64,000 nt of DNA from AP-15 sp963738185 (GTDB lineage Bacteria > Pseudomonadota > Alphaproteobacteria > ATCC43930 > CGMCC-115725): NCBI GenBank assembly GCA_963738185.1, contig CAVTVA010000001.1, positions 558,001 to 622,000 of the forward strand, given 5' to 3'. Below, piece after piece: positions 43,011 through 51,396 of this stretch. Each line of letters opens with the position of its first letter. Position 1 is the stretch's first letter. The notes beneath the pieces are model-generated. The model searched no databases. It worked only from the letters and a program-made list of their open reading frames with translations, and had not been told where the DNA came from. A program made the position numbers and the translations under genes.

Positions 43011-44405
43011 ATGTCGTTGAGCCGTGAGTTCGCCCGGTTCGTCGCCAACCTCAAATACGCAGACCTGCCGGCGCCGGTCATCGACCGGGCCAAGGGCGTC
43101 ACCTTGGAGGCGCTCTGCTCGGCCTTGGTGGCGCATGACATGCCGGCGAGCCGGCAGGCCTTGGCCTTGATGCAGGAGGAGGAGGCGGGCGGCGGCGGGG
43201 CTGCGACCGTGCTGGGCAGCGGGGCGAAGCTGACCAAGGCCGGGGCCGCCTTTGTCAACACCGAGACGGTCTTTGCTGGCGGTAAGTGGGACACTTTTCG
43301 CATGCTGACCCACCCTGGCACCGCGATCCTGCCGGCGGCGCTGGCCGCGGCGGAGACCACCGGCGCCTCGGGTGCGGAGTTCCTGACTGCGGTCGCCGCC
43401 GGCTATGAGGTCATGGAGCGGATGGCCGCCGAGTTCATCCCGACGGTCATGTCGCGCGGCTTTCACGCGGGTCCGGTGTTCGGCATCTTTGGCGCGGCGA
43501 TCGCCGCGGCCAAGCTCGGCGGCCTCGACGAAAACCAGATCAACGGCGCCATCGCCCAATGCGTCAATCTCGCCGCCGGCAACCTTGAAGGGGCGCGCAG
43601 TGGCGGCCGTTCCTTGCGCGAGGGCGGTGCCGTGCGCAATGCGCTCCTCGCGGTGGCCCTGGCCAAGCACGGGGTTCCCGGCGGCGAGACAACATTGGAG
43701 GGCGAGGCAGGCTTCTATCACGCCTACGCCGGCAACAACCGCGGCGAGCTGAGCTATAGCTTTACCGGCGCGAACCGCACCGACCTCGCCAAGATAACGC
43801 AGGGCCTCGGCCGAGACTGGATTTTGCTCGAAACGCTTTATCGCATTTATTCGACGGCCGGCTACAACATCGCCCATATCGAGGTGACGGCGCAGCTATG
43901 CACGGAGCACGATATCCGTCACCAGGACATCGACCGGATCGAAGCTCTGGTAAACTGGTTCGAGACCGAATATCCGAGCCCGGCGTTCCCGACCCCCGGC
44001 AGCGACGGGAGCCCCAGGGTCGGCAGCACCCAGTATTTCACCGCCTATGGCGCGGTCGAGCGCGGCTACCCGCTGCTGCGCGGCGCCCAGCCCGGCCCGG
44101 GCGAGAGCGACCCGCCGGCGGTGCTCGATCTGATGCGGCGCGTGACGTTGATCCCGACGGTGCGGCACACTCTCTTCGGCCCGCGCGTCACGGTGTTTTT
44201 GAAGGACGGAAGCAGCTTCACCAAGGAGGGCACCGGGCGCGAATTCATCTGGGATTTCGAAGAAGAGGTGCAGCGCATCCGCCCGATTTCCTCTGGCCTG
44301 GCCATCAGCGAGACGCAATTCGCCGAACTGATCGAGACCTGCCGCCATCTCGACCGCATCGACCGCGCCGCCGACCGCCTGATCGCTCTGACGATCCCCT
44401 CATGA
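43011..44405 (+). CDS. MmgE/PrpD family protein (2-methylcitrate dehydratase-like)
   Basis: 464 residues. Starts MSLSREFARFVANLKYADLP and shows the family segments 'FAGGKWDTFRMLTHPGTAIL', 'AAGYEVMERMAAEFIPTVMS', 'GFHAGPVFGIFGAAIAAAKL', 'GRSLREGGAVRNALLAVALA' and a C-terminal domain with 'VTVFLKDGSSFTKEG'. Members dehydrate methylcitrate or isomerise small dicarboxylates such as aconitate; the substrate here is unknown. ATG at 43011 after 'GCAGGGGGACGCC'; the frame to 42825 is not supported. Single plus-strand gene with a divergent neighbour. Confidence 0.88.
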   Translation: MSLSREFARFVANLKYADLPAPVIDRAKGVTLEALCSALVAHDMPASRQALALMQEEEAGGGGAATVLGSGAKLTKAGAAFVNTETVFAGGKWDTFRMLTHPGTAILPAALAAAETTGASGAEFLTAVAAGYEVMERMAAEFIPTVMSRGFHAGPVFGIFGAAIAAAKLGGLDENQINGAIAQCVNLAAGNLEGARSGGRSLREGGAVRNALLAVALAKHGVPGGETTLEGEAGFYHAYAGNNRGELSYSFTGANRTDLAKITQGLGRDWILLETLYRIYSTAGYNIAHIEVTAQLCTEHDIRHQDIDRIEALVNWFETEYPSPAFPTPGSDGSPRVGSTQYFTAYGAVERGYPLLRGAQPGPGESDPPAVLDLMRRVTLIPTVRHTLFGPRVTVFLKDGSSFTKEGTGREFIWDFEEEVQRIRPISSGLAISETQFAELIETCRHLDRIDRAADRLIALTIPS

Positions 44406-44603
44406 GGTGATGGACAGCGATGCCAGTAAGACCAGCACCTTGACCAGGCAGAGAAACGTGCGGCGCGGCGGGTTGCACCGGCCCTAGGCTGGGCCGATCG
44501 CGCAAAAGAGGGTCGCCAAGCGAGAAACCCGTGCGATGAGCGCGACGGTTTTGTACACTCTCCCCAGCCTTCAAGGGCCAGCTTTCAAGGGAGTGTCGAG
44601 ACA

Positions 44604-45548
44604 ATGGCGCAAGCATCGCAGAATTTTACGGCCGGTCCGTTGACGTTCACCGTCAGGCATGAGCTGTGGGACGGCAACATCCATGATCATGCCGACCAAG
44701 GCGTCTCGATTGCCGTTGCGGCGCAGGTCGCCGGCAAGGAGACCACCCTGTTGCGGTTCAACTGCTTCGACCAGGAAAAGAGCTACCTCTACGGGCCGGA
44801 AAACCACGGTCCGCAGGCCGCCGCAGCGACCACCGGGGACTATGCATCGGAGACGATAGCCGACGCGGTCAAGGTCTATCGGATGGACCCGATCGCCGAC
44901 GGCAACCCGATCGGCTGGACGGTCAAGACTCTCGGGACCAAGCTGCCAAAGATGCTCGAGCGGGCCGGCTATCCGCAAATCGCCGCGGCGACCGACCTCG
45001 CCGCGGTGCGCGACGTGCTGCCCGAGTTAGAGAATTGCGCGAGGCAGCTGTTCGCCACCAAGCGCAATACGGTCAAGCACAATCGCGGCACGCACATCTT
45101 CGAAGCCGGCAATATCCGGTTCGGCCTTGAGATGCGTCGTCAGATGGGCGGCGACGGCGGCCTCGCCGTGCATGTGCTGGCCGATATCGGCGGCACGCCG
45201 GGCAAACCCTATGTTGAAGAGACCGAGCTGTTGGCCTTCGACTGCTTCTGGCAGCTGCCGCATTACCATTATGGCCCGCGCAACAAGAACCATCGCATCT
45301 ATTGGGACAAGACCTTGGTCGAAGACCCGCTCGGCTGGGTGTTCGAGCAGCTCGACAACCGCAAGCTCGGTGCGATGATCGAGCGGGCTGGCTATCCGGG
45401 GGTCGCGGCCGATCTCGACATGGAGAAGATCGCGTCGGTGCTCCCGGCGGTCAAAAAACAGGCGCGCGAGATGCAGGCGGAAGGCGAGCGGCTGACTGGC
45501 CACCCGGGGCTGCCGCTGGAGGTAACCCCGAACCTCGCCGCCGGCTAA
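44604..45548 (+). CDS. Conserved protein with two homologous halves, function unknown
   Basis: 314 residues, no signal peptide or membrane segment. The two halves resemble each other: residues 13-150 ('FTVRHELWDGNIHDHADQGV', 'TLLRFNCFDQEKSYLYGPEN', 'NPIGWTVKTLGTKLPKMLER', 'AGYPQIAAATDL') and 170-295 ('IRFGLEMRRQMGGDGGLAVH', 'LLAFDCFWQLPHYHYGPRNK', 'DPLGWVFEQLDNRKLGAMIE', 'RAGYPGVAADLDM'). Shared anchors are FNCF/FDCF, YGP, GW, and RAGYP. His-rich patches (HDHAD, PHYHYGP) could bind metal. 198 bp from the PrpD gene on the same strand; possibly related catabolism, but unproven. Confidence 0.8.
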   Translation: MAQASQNFTAGPLTFTVRHELWDGNIHDHADQGVSIAVAAQVAGKETTLLRFNCFDQEKSYLYGPENHGPQAAAATTGDYASETIADAVKVYRMDPIADGNPIGWTVKTLGTKLPKMLERAGYPQIAAATDLAAVRDVLPELENCARQLFATKRNTVKHNRGTHIFEAGNIRFGLEMRRQMGGDGGLAVHVLADIGGTPGKPYVEETELLAFDCFWQLPHYHYGPRNKNHRIYWDKTLVEDPLGWVFEQLDNRKLGAMIERAGYPGVAADLDMEKIASVLPAVKKQAREMQAEGERLTGHPGLPLEVTPNLAAG

Positions 45549-45569
45549 CGCGACCGAGGCGGCTCGTCG

Positions 45570-45636
45570 GCGGGTGGAGCGCAGCGCCCCCGGCTTCGTT
45601 GCGGCGGCAGGCAGGGCCGGTTGCACCTGCCCTACG
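45570..45636. repeat. Dispersed palindromic intergenic repeat, copy B
   Basis: Contains 'CGGGTGGAGCGCAGCGCCC' and 'CCGGTTGCACCTGCCCTACG', matching the element at 2370-2440 with a few changes and the same order. It sits between the stop of the two-halved protein and the stop of the decayed aminotransferase, so it is in a convergent gap where it may act as a terminator-like hairpin. Confidence 0.5.
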
Positions 45637-45637
45637 G

Positions 45638-46290
45638 CTAGCCCGCGACCGCCCGGACGAAGCGCTCCACCTCGGTTTCGTCGTTGTAATAGTGCACGCT
45701 GGCGCGGACGAGCGCCGCCAAGCCCGCGCGCCGGCAGATTGAGTGCCGGTGCCTGCGGCGAGCGCGATACGTGGACGTTGATGTTCGGTGCGGCGAGCCG
45801 CGCGCGCGTCTCGTCCGGCGCTTCGCCCTCCTTCAAAAATGTGACGATCCCACACTGCTCGACACCGAGATCGTGCACACTGATGCCGGGCCGCGTCGCG
45901 ACTTCGCGCCGCAATAGCCCCGAGCGCTTTGACCCGTGTTTCGATCGCCCCGATGCCCAACCCTGCGCATAGCCGGCGGCAACGCCGAGCCCGATCTGGC
46001 CGGCGACAAACCGCTCCCAGCTTTCGAACCGGCGCGCGTCGTCACGGATGGCACAGCTGTCGCCACCGGCCCAGGAGGCGGCTTCGAGATCGATGAAGGG
46101 CGGTTCGAGCATGCCGATCGTCTCGTGCCGCACATAGAGAAAACCGGTGCCGCGAGGCCCGCGCAGATATTTGCGGCCTGGTGCCGAGAGCATGTGGCAG
46201 CCGGTCCGTTGGCATATCGACCGCAAGCTGGCCGCCCGGCTCGGCGGCGTGAACCCTTCGCGGGCGTCGTTCAACGGGGCACCGAAGCCG
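45638..46290 (-). pseudogene. Decayed class V aminotransferase (3' part only)
   Basis: PLP enzyme remnant related to selenocysteine lyase/isopenicillin N epimerase. Recognisable pieces: 'CHMLSAPGRKYLRGPRGTGF' (PLP-Lys in GRKYLRG), 'DLGVEQCGIVTFLKEGEAPD', 'NINVHVSRSPQAP' and a final piece in another frame, 'LAALVRASVHYYNDETEVER' to the TAG at 45638-45640. At least four frame changes are needed (near 46200-46220, 45955, 45920 and 45730). The N-terminal 200 or so residues of a normal enzyme are absent upstream. Unlike the single-insertion genes of this window, this looks like a true remnant. Confidence 0.7.
46250..46277. repeat. 28-bp repeat, copy 1 (copy 2 at 47854-47881)
   Basis: TGAACCCTTCGCGGGCGTCG plus TTCAACGG; the second copy, upstream of the first solute-binding protein gene, differs at two positions. 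Read on the minus strand both give PLNxAxEGF. It probably marks a duplicated segment around the binding-protein genes. Confidence 0.4.
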
Positions 46291-46407
46291 CAGTTCGCAA
46301 GCTTGCCGGCGGCATGCGGCTCGGACAAAAGCCGCCAGGGCCGCTCGGCTTTCGCCGCGCAAGAAGGGCCGCTGCTCCCGTCGCAGACGGTTCGCGTCCG
46401 CCCAGTC

Positions 46408-47796
46408 TCAGGCTTGCTCGATCGGGTATTTGGCGAAGATCGTCTCGCAACGGGCGAGCGCTTGGTCAGCCGCCTGGGTCGCGGTCAGCGCGCCGGTGAA
46501 GACCTCGGCCATCGGCGCGTTGAAGACGTGCTCGCTTTCGACCTGCGCCCACCCCGGATTGTAAGAATACCAATACGGTATCGTCGGGTCGATCAGGCCT
46601 TGCTTGATGTAGGGCGCGCGGTGCGGGTCACTCGACTTCATCCACCATGGATCGTTCTTGGCGATTTCCGGGAAAACCGGAAACCGGCGGGCGAGGCCGC
46701 CCTTCAGCCATTCGTTGTTGATCTTGGGCTGGGTAAAATATTTGGCAAAATCTTTTGCCACCGTGATGTTCTTTGCCCCCTTCGGGATCACCACGACGCT
46801 GATGCCGATCAGGCTCGGTATTGGCTTGCCCGAGTTGTCGAGCGGCAGCGGCTGGGTGATCACGTCGTGATAATACGCGTCCTTGCCTTCCGGCGTTTGC
46901 AGCATCGCCAACTCGGTTGACAAGGTGCCGTCGAAATCCATCACGCACAGCTTCGAGTGAAACGAATTGTTGTCGTCCGCGTCATTCCAGTTAACCGAAC
47001 CCCGCGGGATGTAACCGTCCTTATACAACGTGCCGAGCTTGTCCATCGCCTTGATCGCCGCATCCCTGACCGCAGGGTTCTTGGCATGCAGCGTGCCGTC
47101 GGGGGTGACGATATCGACCCCGCCATAGGCGTTCAGGAAATGGTCGTAAGTATTGACCGGATCGATGCCGACCGTACCGACCACAAAGCCATAGGAATAG
47201 GTATGGCGCATGCCCTGAGCCTGCAATTTTTTCTGCATCGGCTTGAAGAAATCGATGAACGGGTCCCACCGGTCCGGCATATCGGCGATCTTGTAACCCG
47301 CTTTTTCGACAAGGCTCCTCCAGATGTGGAACGGGGTAACCCCCGCGGCCCACGGAATACCGTAATAGCTGCGCTTCTTTGTTACATTGTTGTAGCAATT
47401 GGTGGTGAGCAGCGCGGATTTGCTGTAATTGTCCTTCTGGGTGTCGATCACGTCAGTGACGTCGAGCAGCTTGTCGTTCCACGCCTGCTGGGCGAGGTAG
47501 GGCCCGAACGCCGGGTCGACCAAATCCGGCACCACGCCGCTCGTGATGGCCGAGATGAATTTCTGGCGCAACGGCGCGAACGGCACGATGCTGTAATCGA
47601 TCTTGTTACCGCTGGCCTTTTCGTAGTCGGCGACCAGCTTACGAAAGGCCTCGTCCTCCTGCGGGATAAAGCCCTGCACCCACCACATGGTCGCGGTTTT
47701 CGCCTGGGCGTTGGCGATATAGGGCCGCGCCAATGTCCCGGCCGCCGCCAGCCCTAAGGATGCGCGCAACAGCGAACGCCGGCTCAGCCTCTCCAT
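46408..47796 (-). CDS. ABC transporter solute-binding protein, family 1, copy 1
   Basis: 462 residues. Tat-like signal 'RLSRRSLLRASLGLAAAGTL' with cleavage after 'YIANAQA'. The mature part is a family 1 (sugar or polyol type) binding protein: 'KTATMWWVQGFIPQEDEAFR', 'SIVPFAPLRQKFISAITSG', 'GIPWAAGVTPFHIWRSLVEK' and 'NWNDADDNNSFHSKLCVMDF'. It captures a periplasmic ligand for an ABC importer. No permease or ATPase genes are adjacent. ATG at 47794-47796 after 'GAGGGAGGAACGGT'. Clear paralogue of the gene at 47982-49363. Confidence 0.9.
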   Translation of the reverse strand: MERLSRRSLLRASLGLAAAGTLARPYIANAQAKTATMWWVQGFIPQEDEAFRKLVADYEKASGNKIDYSIVPFAPLRQKFISAITSGVVPDLVDPAFGPYLAQQAWNDKLLDVTDVIDTQKDNYSKSALLTTNCYNNVTKKRSYYGIPWAAGVTPFHIWRSLVEKAGYKIADMPDRWDPFIDFFKPMQKKLQAQGMRHTYSYGFVVGTVGIDPVNTYDHFLNAYGGVDIVTPDGTLHAKNPAVRDAAIKAMDKLGTLYKDGYIPRGSVNWNDADDNNSFHSKLCVMDFDGTLSTELAMLQTPEGKDAYYHDVITQPLPLDNSGKPIPSLIGISVVVIPKGAKNITVAKDFAKYFTQPKINNEWLKGGLARRFPVFPEIAKNDPWWMKSSDPHRAPYIKQGLIDPTIPYWYSYNPGWAQVESEHVFNAPMAEVFTGALTATQAADQALARCETIFAKYPIEQA

Positions 47797-47981
47797 ACCG
47801 TTCCTCCCTCGTTCAGGCCGCGCCCTTTACCAGGCGCGTGCCGGTCGGCAGTCTGAACCCTTCGTGGGCCTCGTTCAACGGCTTATCGCAATCTCTCGGG
47901 CCACGCCATTTGTGGTAGCCCGCTCGCCGGTGTCGGGCGGCGCATAAAACCGGTCGGCCCACGGCGAGCAGCCGATCCTGA

Positions 47982-49363
47982 TCACCCCTCCTGGATCGGG
48001 TATTTGGCGAAGATCGCCTCGATGCGCTTGAAAGCCTTGTCGGCCGCCGCTTCGGGCTTCATCCCGCCGGTCACGATATCGGCGAAGGCGACATTGAAGG
48101 GATGCTCGGTGCGGACCTGCGCCCAGGCCGGGTTGTAGACAAAATATTCCGGTACGGTCGGCCCGAACAGGACCTGTCGGACATAGGGCGCGCGGTGCGG
48201 GTCCTTCGGATCAAGCCAGAACGGGTCGTTCTTGACGACCTCCAAAAAGACCGGGAGGTTGCGGCCGAGTCCGCCCTTCAGATAATCGCCGCTGACTTTG
48301 GGCTGGATAAGATATTTCAGAAATTCCTTTGCCGCCGGGACGTTTGGAGCGCCTTTCGGGATGAAGGCAATGCCGGCGAGGAACTGGCTCGGCAGTTGCT
48401 TGCCGTCATTGCTGAGCGGCAGCGGGTGAGTGATCGTATCATGGTAATAAGCCTGCTTGTCGTGATAGAGCGCAACCTCGGTCGAGATCGAGCCGTCGAA
48501 ATCCATCACGCAGAGTTGCGAGTGAAAGGCGTTGTTGTCGTCGGCGTCGTTCCAGTTGACCGAGCCCGGCGGCACATAGCCCTCCTTGTAATCGGTGGTG
48601 AGGCGGACGAGCGCCTTGACCACGGCCTCGCGCACCTTGGGGTCGTCCGCGTGCAATTTGCCGTCCGGGGTGACGACGCCCTCGCCGCCATAGGCGATCA
48701 TGTGCGCCTGAAACGTGCTGGTCGGATCGTTGCCGATCGTGCTGACCACCCAGCCCATGCCGTAGGTGTGGCGCATGCCCTTAGCGCGCAGGCCCCGCTG
48801 CACCGGCTTGAAGAAGTCGCAGAACGCATCCCAGGTCTTCGGCAGATCGGAGGTCTTATAGCCCGCCTTCTCGATCAGGCTGCCCCAGATATGGAATGGC
48901 CATGCCCCACCAGAGAACGGCGCCCCGTAATAACTGCGCCGCTTCTCCACATTGCTGTAGCAATAGGCGCTGGCCAAGGCGGTCGGAAAGTAATGCGATT
49001 TCTGGGTTTCGCACGACGTCGGTCACATCGACCAGCTGGCCTCGCCAGGCGCTCTCGGGCACGATCTCGGGCGGGGTGGCGTTGATCACGTCCGGCACGA
49101 CGCCGCTGGTCAGCGCCGAAACGATCTTCTGGCGCAGCGGGGCGAACGGCACGATGCTGAGCTCGATCGTGTCGCCGCTCTGCTTTCTCGTAATCGGCAA
49201 CGAGCTTGCGGAACGCCACATCCTCTTCCGGGATAAAACCCTGGACCCACCAGACGGTCGCGGTGGTGGCCGCGGCATTGGCGATGTAGGGGCGGGCCAA
49301 CGTGCCGGCTGCGGCGATGCCGAGCGAGCCGCGCAGCACCGAGCGGCGGGTCAAGTATGCCAT
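47982..49363 (-). pseudogene. ABC transporter solute-binding protein, family 1, copy 2 (two frameshifts)
   Basis: Paralogue of 46408-47796. Starts MAYLTRRSVLRGSLGIAAAG (Tat-like) at 49361-49363 with 'GGGGAAGGAAACGGTC' upstream. Three frames are needed. The first runs to 'FRKLVADYEKA'; one extra base near 49180 leads to 'SGDTIELSIVPFAPLRQKIV'; one extra base near 49011 leads to 'ETQKSHYFPTALASAYCYSN' and on to the stop at 47982. After removing both bases the protein aligns end to end with copy 1 (about 460 aa). Either sequencing error or early decay; no other damage is visible. Confidence 0.85.
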
Positions 49364-49547
49364 GACCGTTTCCTTCCCCGTTGGCGCCGCGCGACCCGTT
49401 CGCGGGCGCGTTGAGCTTTTTATTTGGGGAAGCTTGCGCCGCGCCGATCCGCCAAGTCAATAATATGTGCGGCGCAACGCCGCAGCCGGTGGCTGGCTCA
49501 AGCGCCGTTTTCGGGCTCGCGCGCTCGCCTGTCCGCCCCGGGGCCGC

Positions 49548-50669
49548 CTACACCGCCTTTTCGAGCTCGCGCAGGATCGTGTCGCCCATCCCTCGGGTCG
49601 AGACGCGGGCGCTGCCGGGCTGAGCGATGTCGTTGGTGCGCGCCCCGGCGGCGAGCGCGCGGCGCACCGCGTTTTCGACCAGATCGGCCTCCTCGGCCAG
49701 ATCGAACGAGTAGCGCAGCATCATCGCGAACGACAGGACAGAAGCCAAGGGATTGGCCACATCCTGGCCGGCGATGTCGGGGGCGCTGCCGTGCACCGGC
49801 TCATAGAGCGCCCGCCGCCGCCCCGCGGCATCGGCGGCGCCGAGCGAAGCCGAGGGCAGCATGCCGAGCGAGCCGGTCAGCATCGCCGCGCAATCCGACA
49901 GCAGGTCGCCAAACAGGTTGCTGGTGACGATCACGTCGAACTGCTTGGGGTTGCGCACCAGCTGCATCGCGCAATTGTCGGCGTACATGAACGACAGCTC
50001 GATCTCGGGGTAATCGGCGTCGCGCACCCGCTGCGCCACCTCGCGCCACAGCCCGCCCGATTCCATGACGTTGGCCTTATCCACCTCGCACACGCGGCCC
50101 TGGCGCTTTTGCGCCAATTCGCAGGCGACGCGGATCACGCGCTCGATCTCGGCCTCGGTATAGACTTCGGTGTTGACCCCGCGGCGGCTGCCGTCGGGCA
50201 TCCTCTCGACCCCGCGCGGCTCGCCGAAATAGATGCCGCCGGTCAATTCGCGCACGATCATCAGGTCGAGGCCGGCGACCAGCTCGCGCTTGAGGCTCGA
50301 CGCGTCGGCCAGCGCCTCGAACACCACCGCTGGGCGCAGATTGGCGAACAGGTCCATTTCCTTGCGCAGCCGCAACAGGCCGCGCTCGGGGCGCAGCTCG
50401 AACGGCAGGCTCTCCCATTTGGGTCCGCCGACCGAGCCGAACAGCACCGCGTCGCTAGCCAAGGCCTGGGCGAGGGTCGCATCGGTCAGCGGGGTGCCGT
50501 CGGTGTCATAGGCGCCGCCGCCGACCAGGCCCTCGGTGATCGCGAAGCTGGCGATATGGCGCCGGTCGAAGAAATCGGCGACGCGCAACACTTGGCGCAT
50601 GATCTCCGGGCCAATCCCGTCACCGGGCAGCACCAGGACTTTACGATTGGCGCCGCTCGCCTGAGCCAC
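49548..50669 (-). CDS. leuB: 3-isopropylmalate dehydrogenase
   Basis: NAD-dependent oxidative decarboxylation in leucine synthesis. 373 residues: 'VLVLPGDGIGPEIMRQVLRV', 'DAVLFGSVGGPKWESLPFEL', 'RPERGLLRLRKEMDLFANLR', 'RELTGGIYFGEPRG', 'VCEVDKANVMESGGLWREV' (catalytic Lys), 'DNCAMQLVRNPKQFDVIVTS' and 'ALYEPVHGSAPDIAGQDVAN' (NAD loop). GTG start at 50669, 3 bp after the leuD stop. Last of the leuC-leuD-leuB run. Confidence 0.97.
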   Translation of the reverse strand: MAQASGANRKVLVLPGDGIGPEIMRQVLRVADFFDRRHIASFAITEGLVGGGAYDTDGTPLTDATLAQALASDAVLFGSVGGPKWESLPFELRPERGLLRLRKEMDLFANLRPAVVFEALADASSLKRELVAGLDLMIVRELTGGIYFGEPRGVERMPDGSRRGVNTEVYTEAEIERVIRVACELAQKRQGRVCEVDKANVMESGGLWREVAQRVRDADYPEIELSFMYADNCAMQLVRNPKQFDVIVTSNLFGDLLSDCAAMLTGSLGMLPSASLGAADAAGRRRALYEPVHGSAPDIAGQDVANPLASVLSFAMMLRYSFDLAEEADLVENAVRRALAAGARTNDIAQPGSARVSTRGMGDTILRELEKAV

Positions 50670-50672
50670 CGC

Positions 50673-51302
50673 TCACGCCCCGCGCTGGGTCATGCCGAAC
50701 TGCCATGGACGCGCCAGCCGCGCCTTTTCTTCGTAGCTCGCGATGCCTGCACCCTTCTCCTCGGTCAAGCCGATGTCGTCGAGCCCGTTTAAGAGGCAAT
50801 GCTTGCGAAAGGCGTCGAGTTCGAAATGCACCTTCTCGCCATCCGGGCGGGTGATCGTCTGGGTTTCGAGGTCGATCGTCATGACCGCGTTGGCGCCTTT
50901 CTTGGCGTCCTCCATCAGCTCGTCGCAGGTCTCTTTCGGCAACGCGATCGGCAGGATGCCGTTCTTAAAGCAATTATTGTAAAAGATGTCGGCAAAGCTC
51001 GGCGCAATGACACAGCGAATGCCGAAATCGAGCAATGCCCAGGGGGCATGCTCGCGGCTCGACCCGCAGCCGAAATTGTCGGCGCCGATCAGGATCTTGG
51101 CATTGCGATAGGGCGGCTGGTTGAGGACGAAATCCGGGTTCTCCGAGCCGTCGGCGCGAAACCGGATTTCCTGAAACAGCCATTTCGACAGCCCGGTCCG
51201 CTTGATCGTTTTCAGATAGATCGCCGGGAAGATCTTGTCGGTGTCGAGATTGACAATCGGCAACGGCGCCGCAACGCCGCTCAATTGGGTGAATTTTTCC
51301 AT
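50673..51302 (-). CDS. leuD: 3-isopropylmalate dehydratase small subunit
   Basis: Partner of LeuC in isomerising 2- to 3-isopropylmalate. 209 residues: 'LPIVNLDTDKIFPAIYLKTI', 'KILIGADNFGCGSSREHAPW' (substrate-binding loop), 'CVIAPSFADIFYNNCFKNGI' and 'LNGLDDIGLTEEKGAGIASY'. ATG at 51300-51302 follows 'GGGGGAGCAGAGTAT'; the 38 extra codons upstream to 51416 come from an intergenic repeat. Lies between leuC and leuB. Confidence 0.97.
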   Translation of the reverse strand: MEKFTQLSGVAAPLPIVNLDTDKIFPAIYLKTIKRTGLSKWLFQEIRFRADGSENPDFVLNQPPYRNAKILIGADNFGCGSSREHAPWALLDFGIRCVIAPSFADIFYNNCFKNGILPIALPKETCDELMEDAKKGANAVMTIDLETQTITRPDGEKVHFELDAFRKHCLLNGLDDIGLTEEKGAGIASYEEKARLARPWQFGMTQRGA

Positions 51303-51348
51303 ATACTCTGCTCCCCCGTCATGGCCGGGCATGTCCTGACCATCCAAG

Positions 51349-51380
51349 TGGATCCCCGGAACAGGTCCGGGGATGACGAT
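51349..51380. repeat. Short intergenic hairpin repeat between leuC and leuD
   Basis: GTGGATCCCCGGAACAGGTC then CGGGGATGACGA: the arms ATCCCCGGA and TCCGGGGAT pair. This sequence type is a common dispersed element in alphaproteobacteria and could act in mRNA processing between leuC and leuD. Confidence 0.5.
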
Positions 51381-51396
51381 GATTAAATTACCGGGT

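Noticed and set aside
45027..46328. 433-codon minus frame as one protein
   Set aside because: Its N-terminal part is a remnant of a class V aminotransferase, but after about 45740 it is a shadow of the plus-strand two-halved protein gene.
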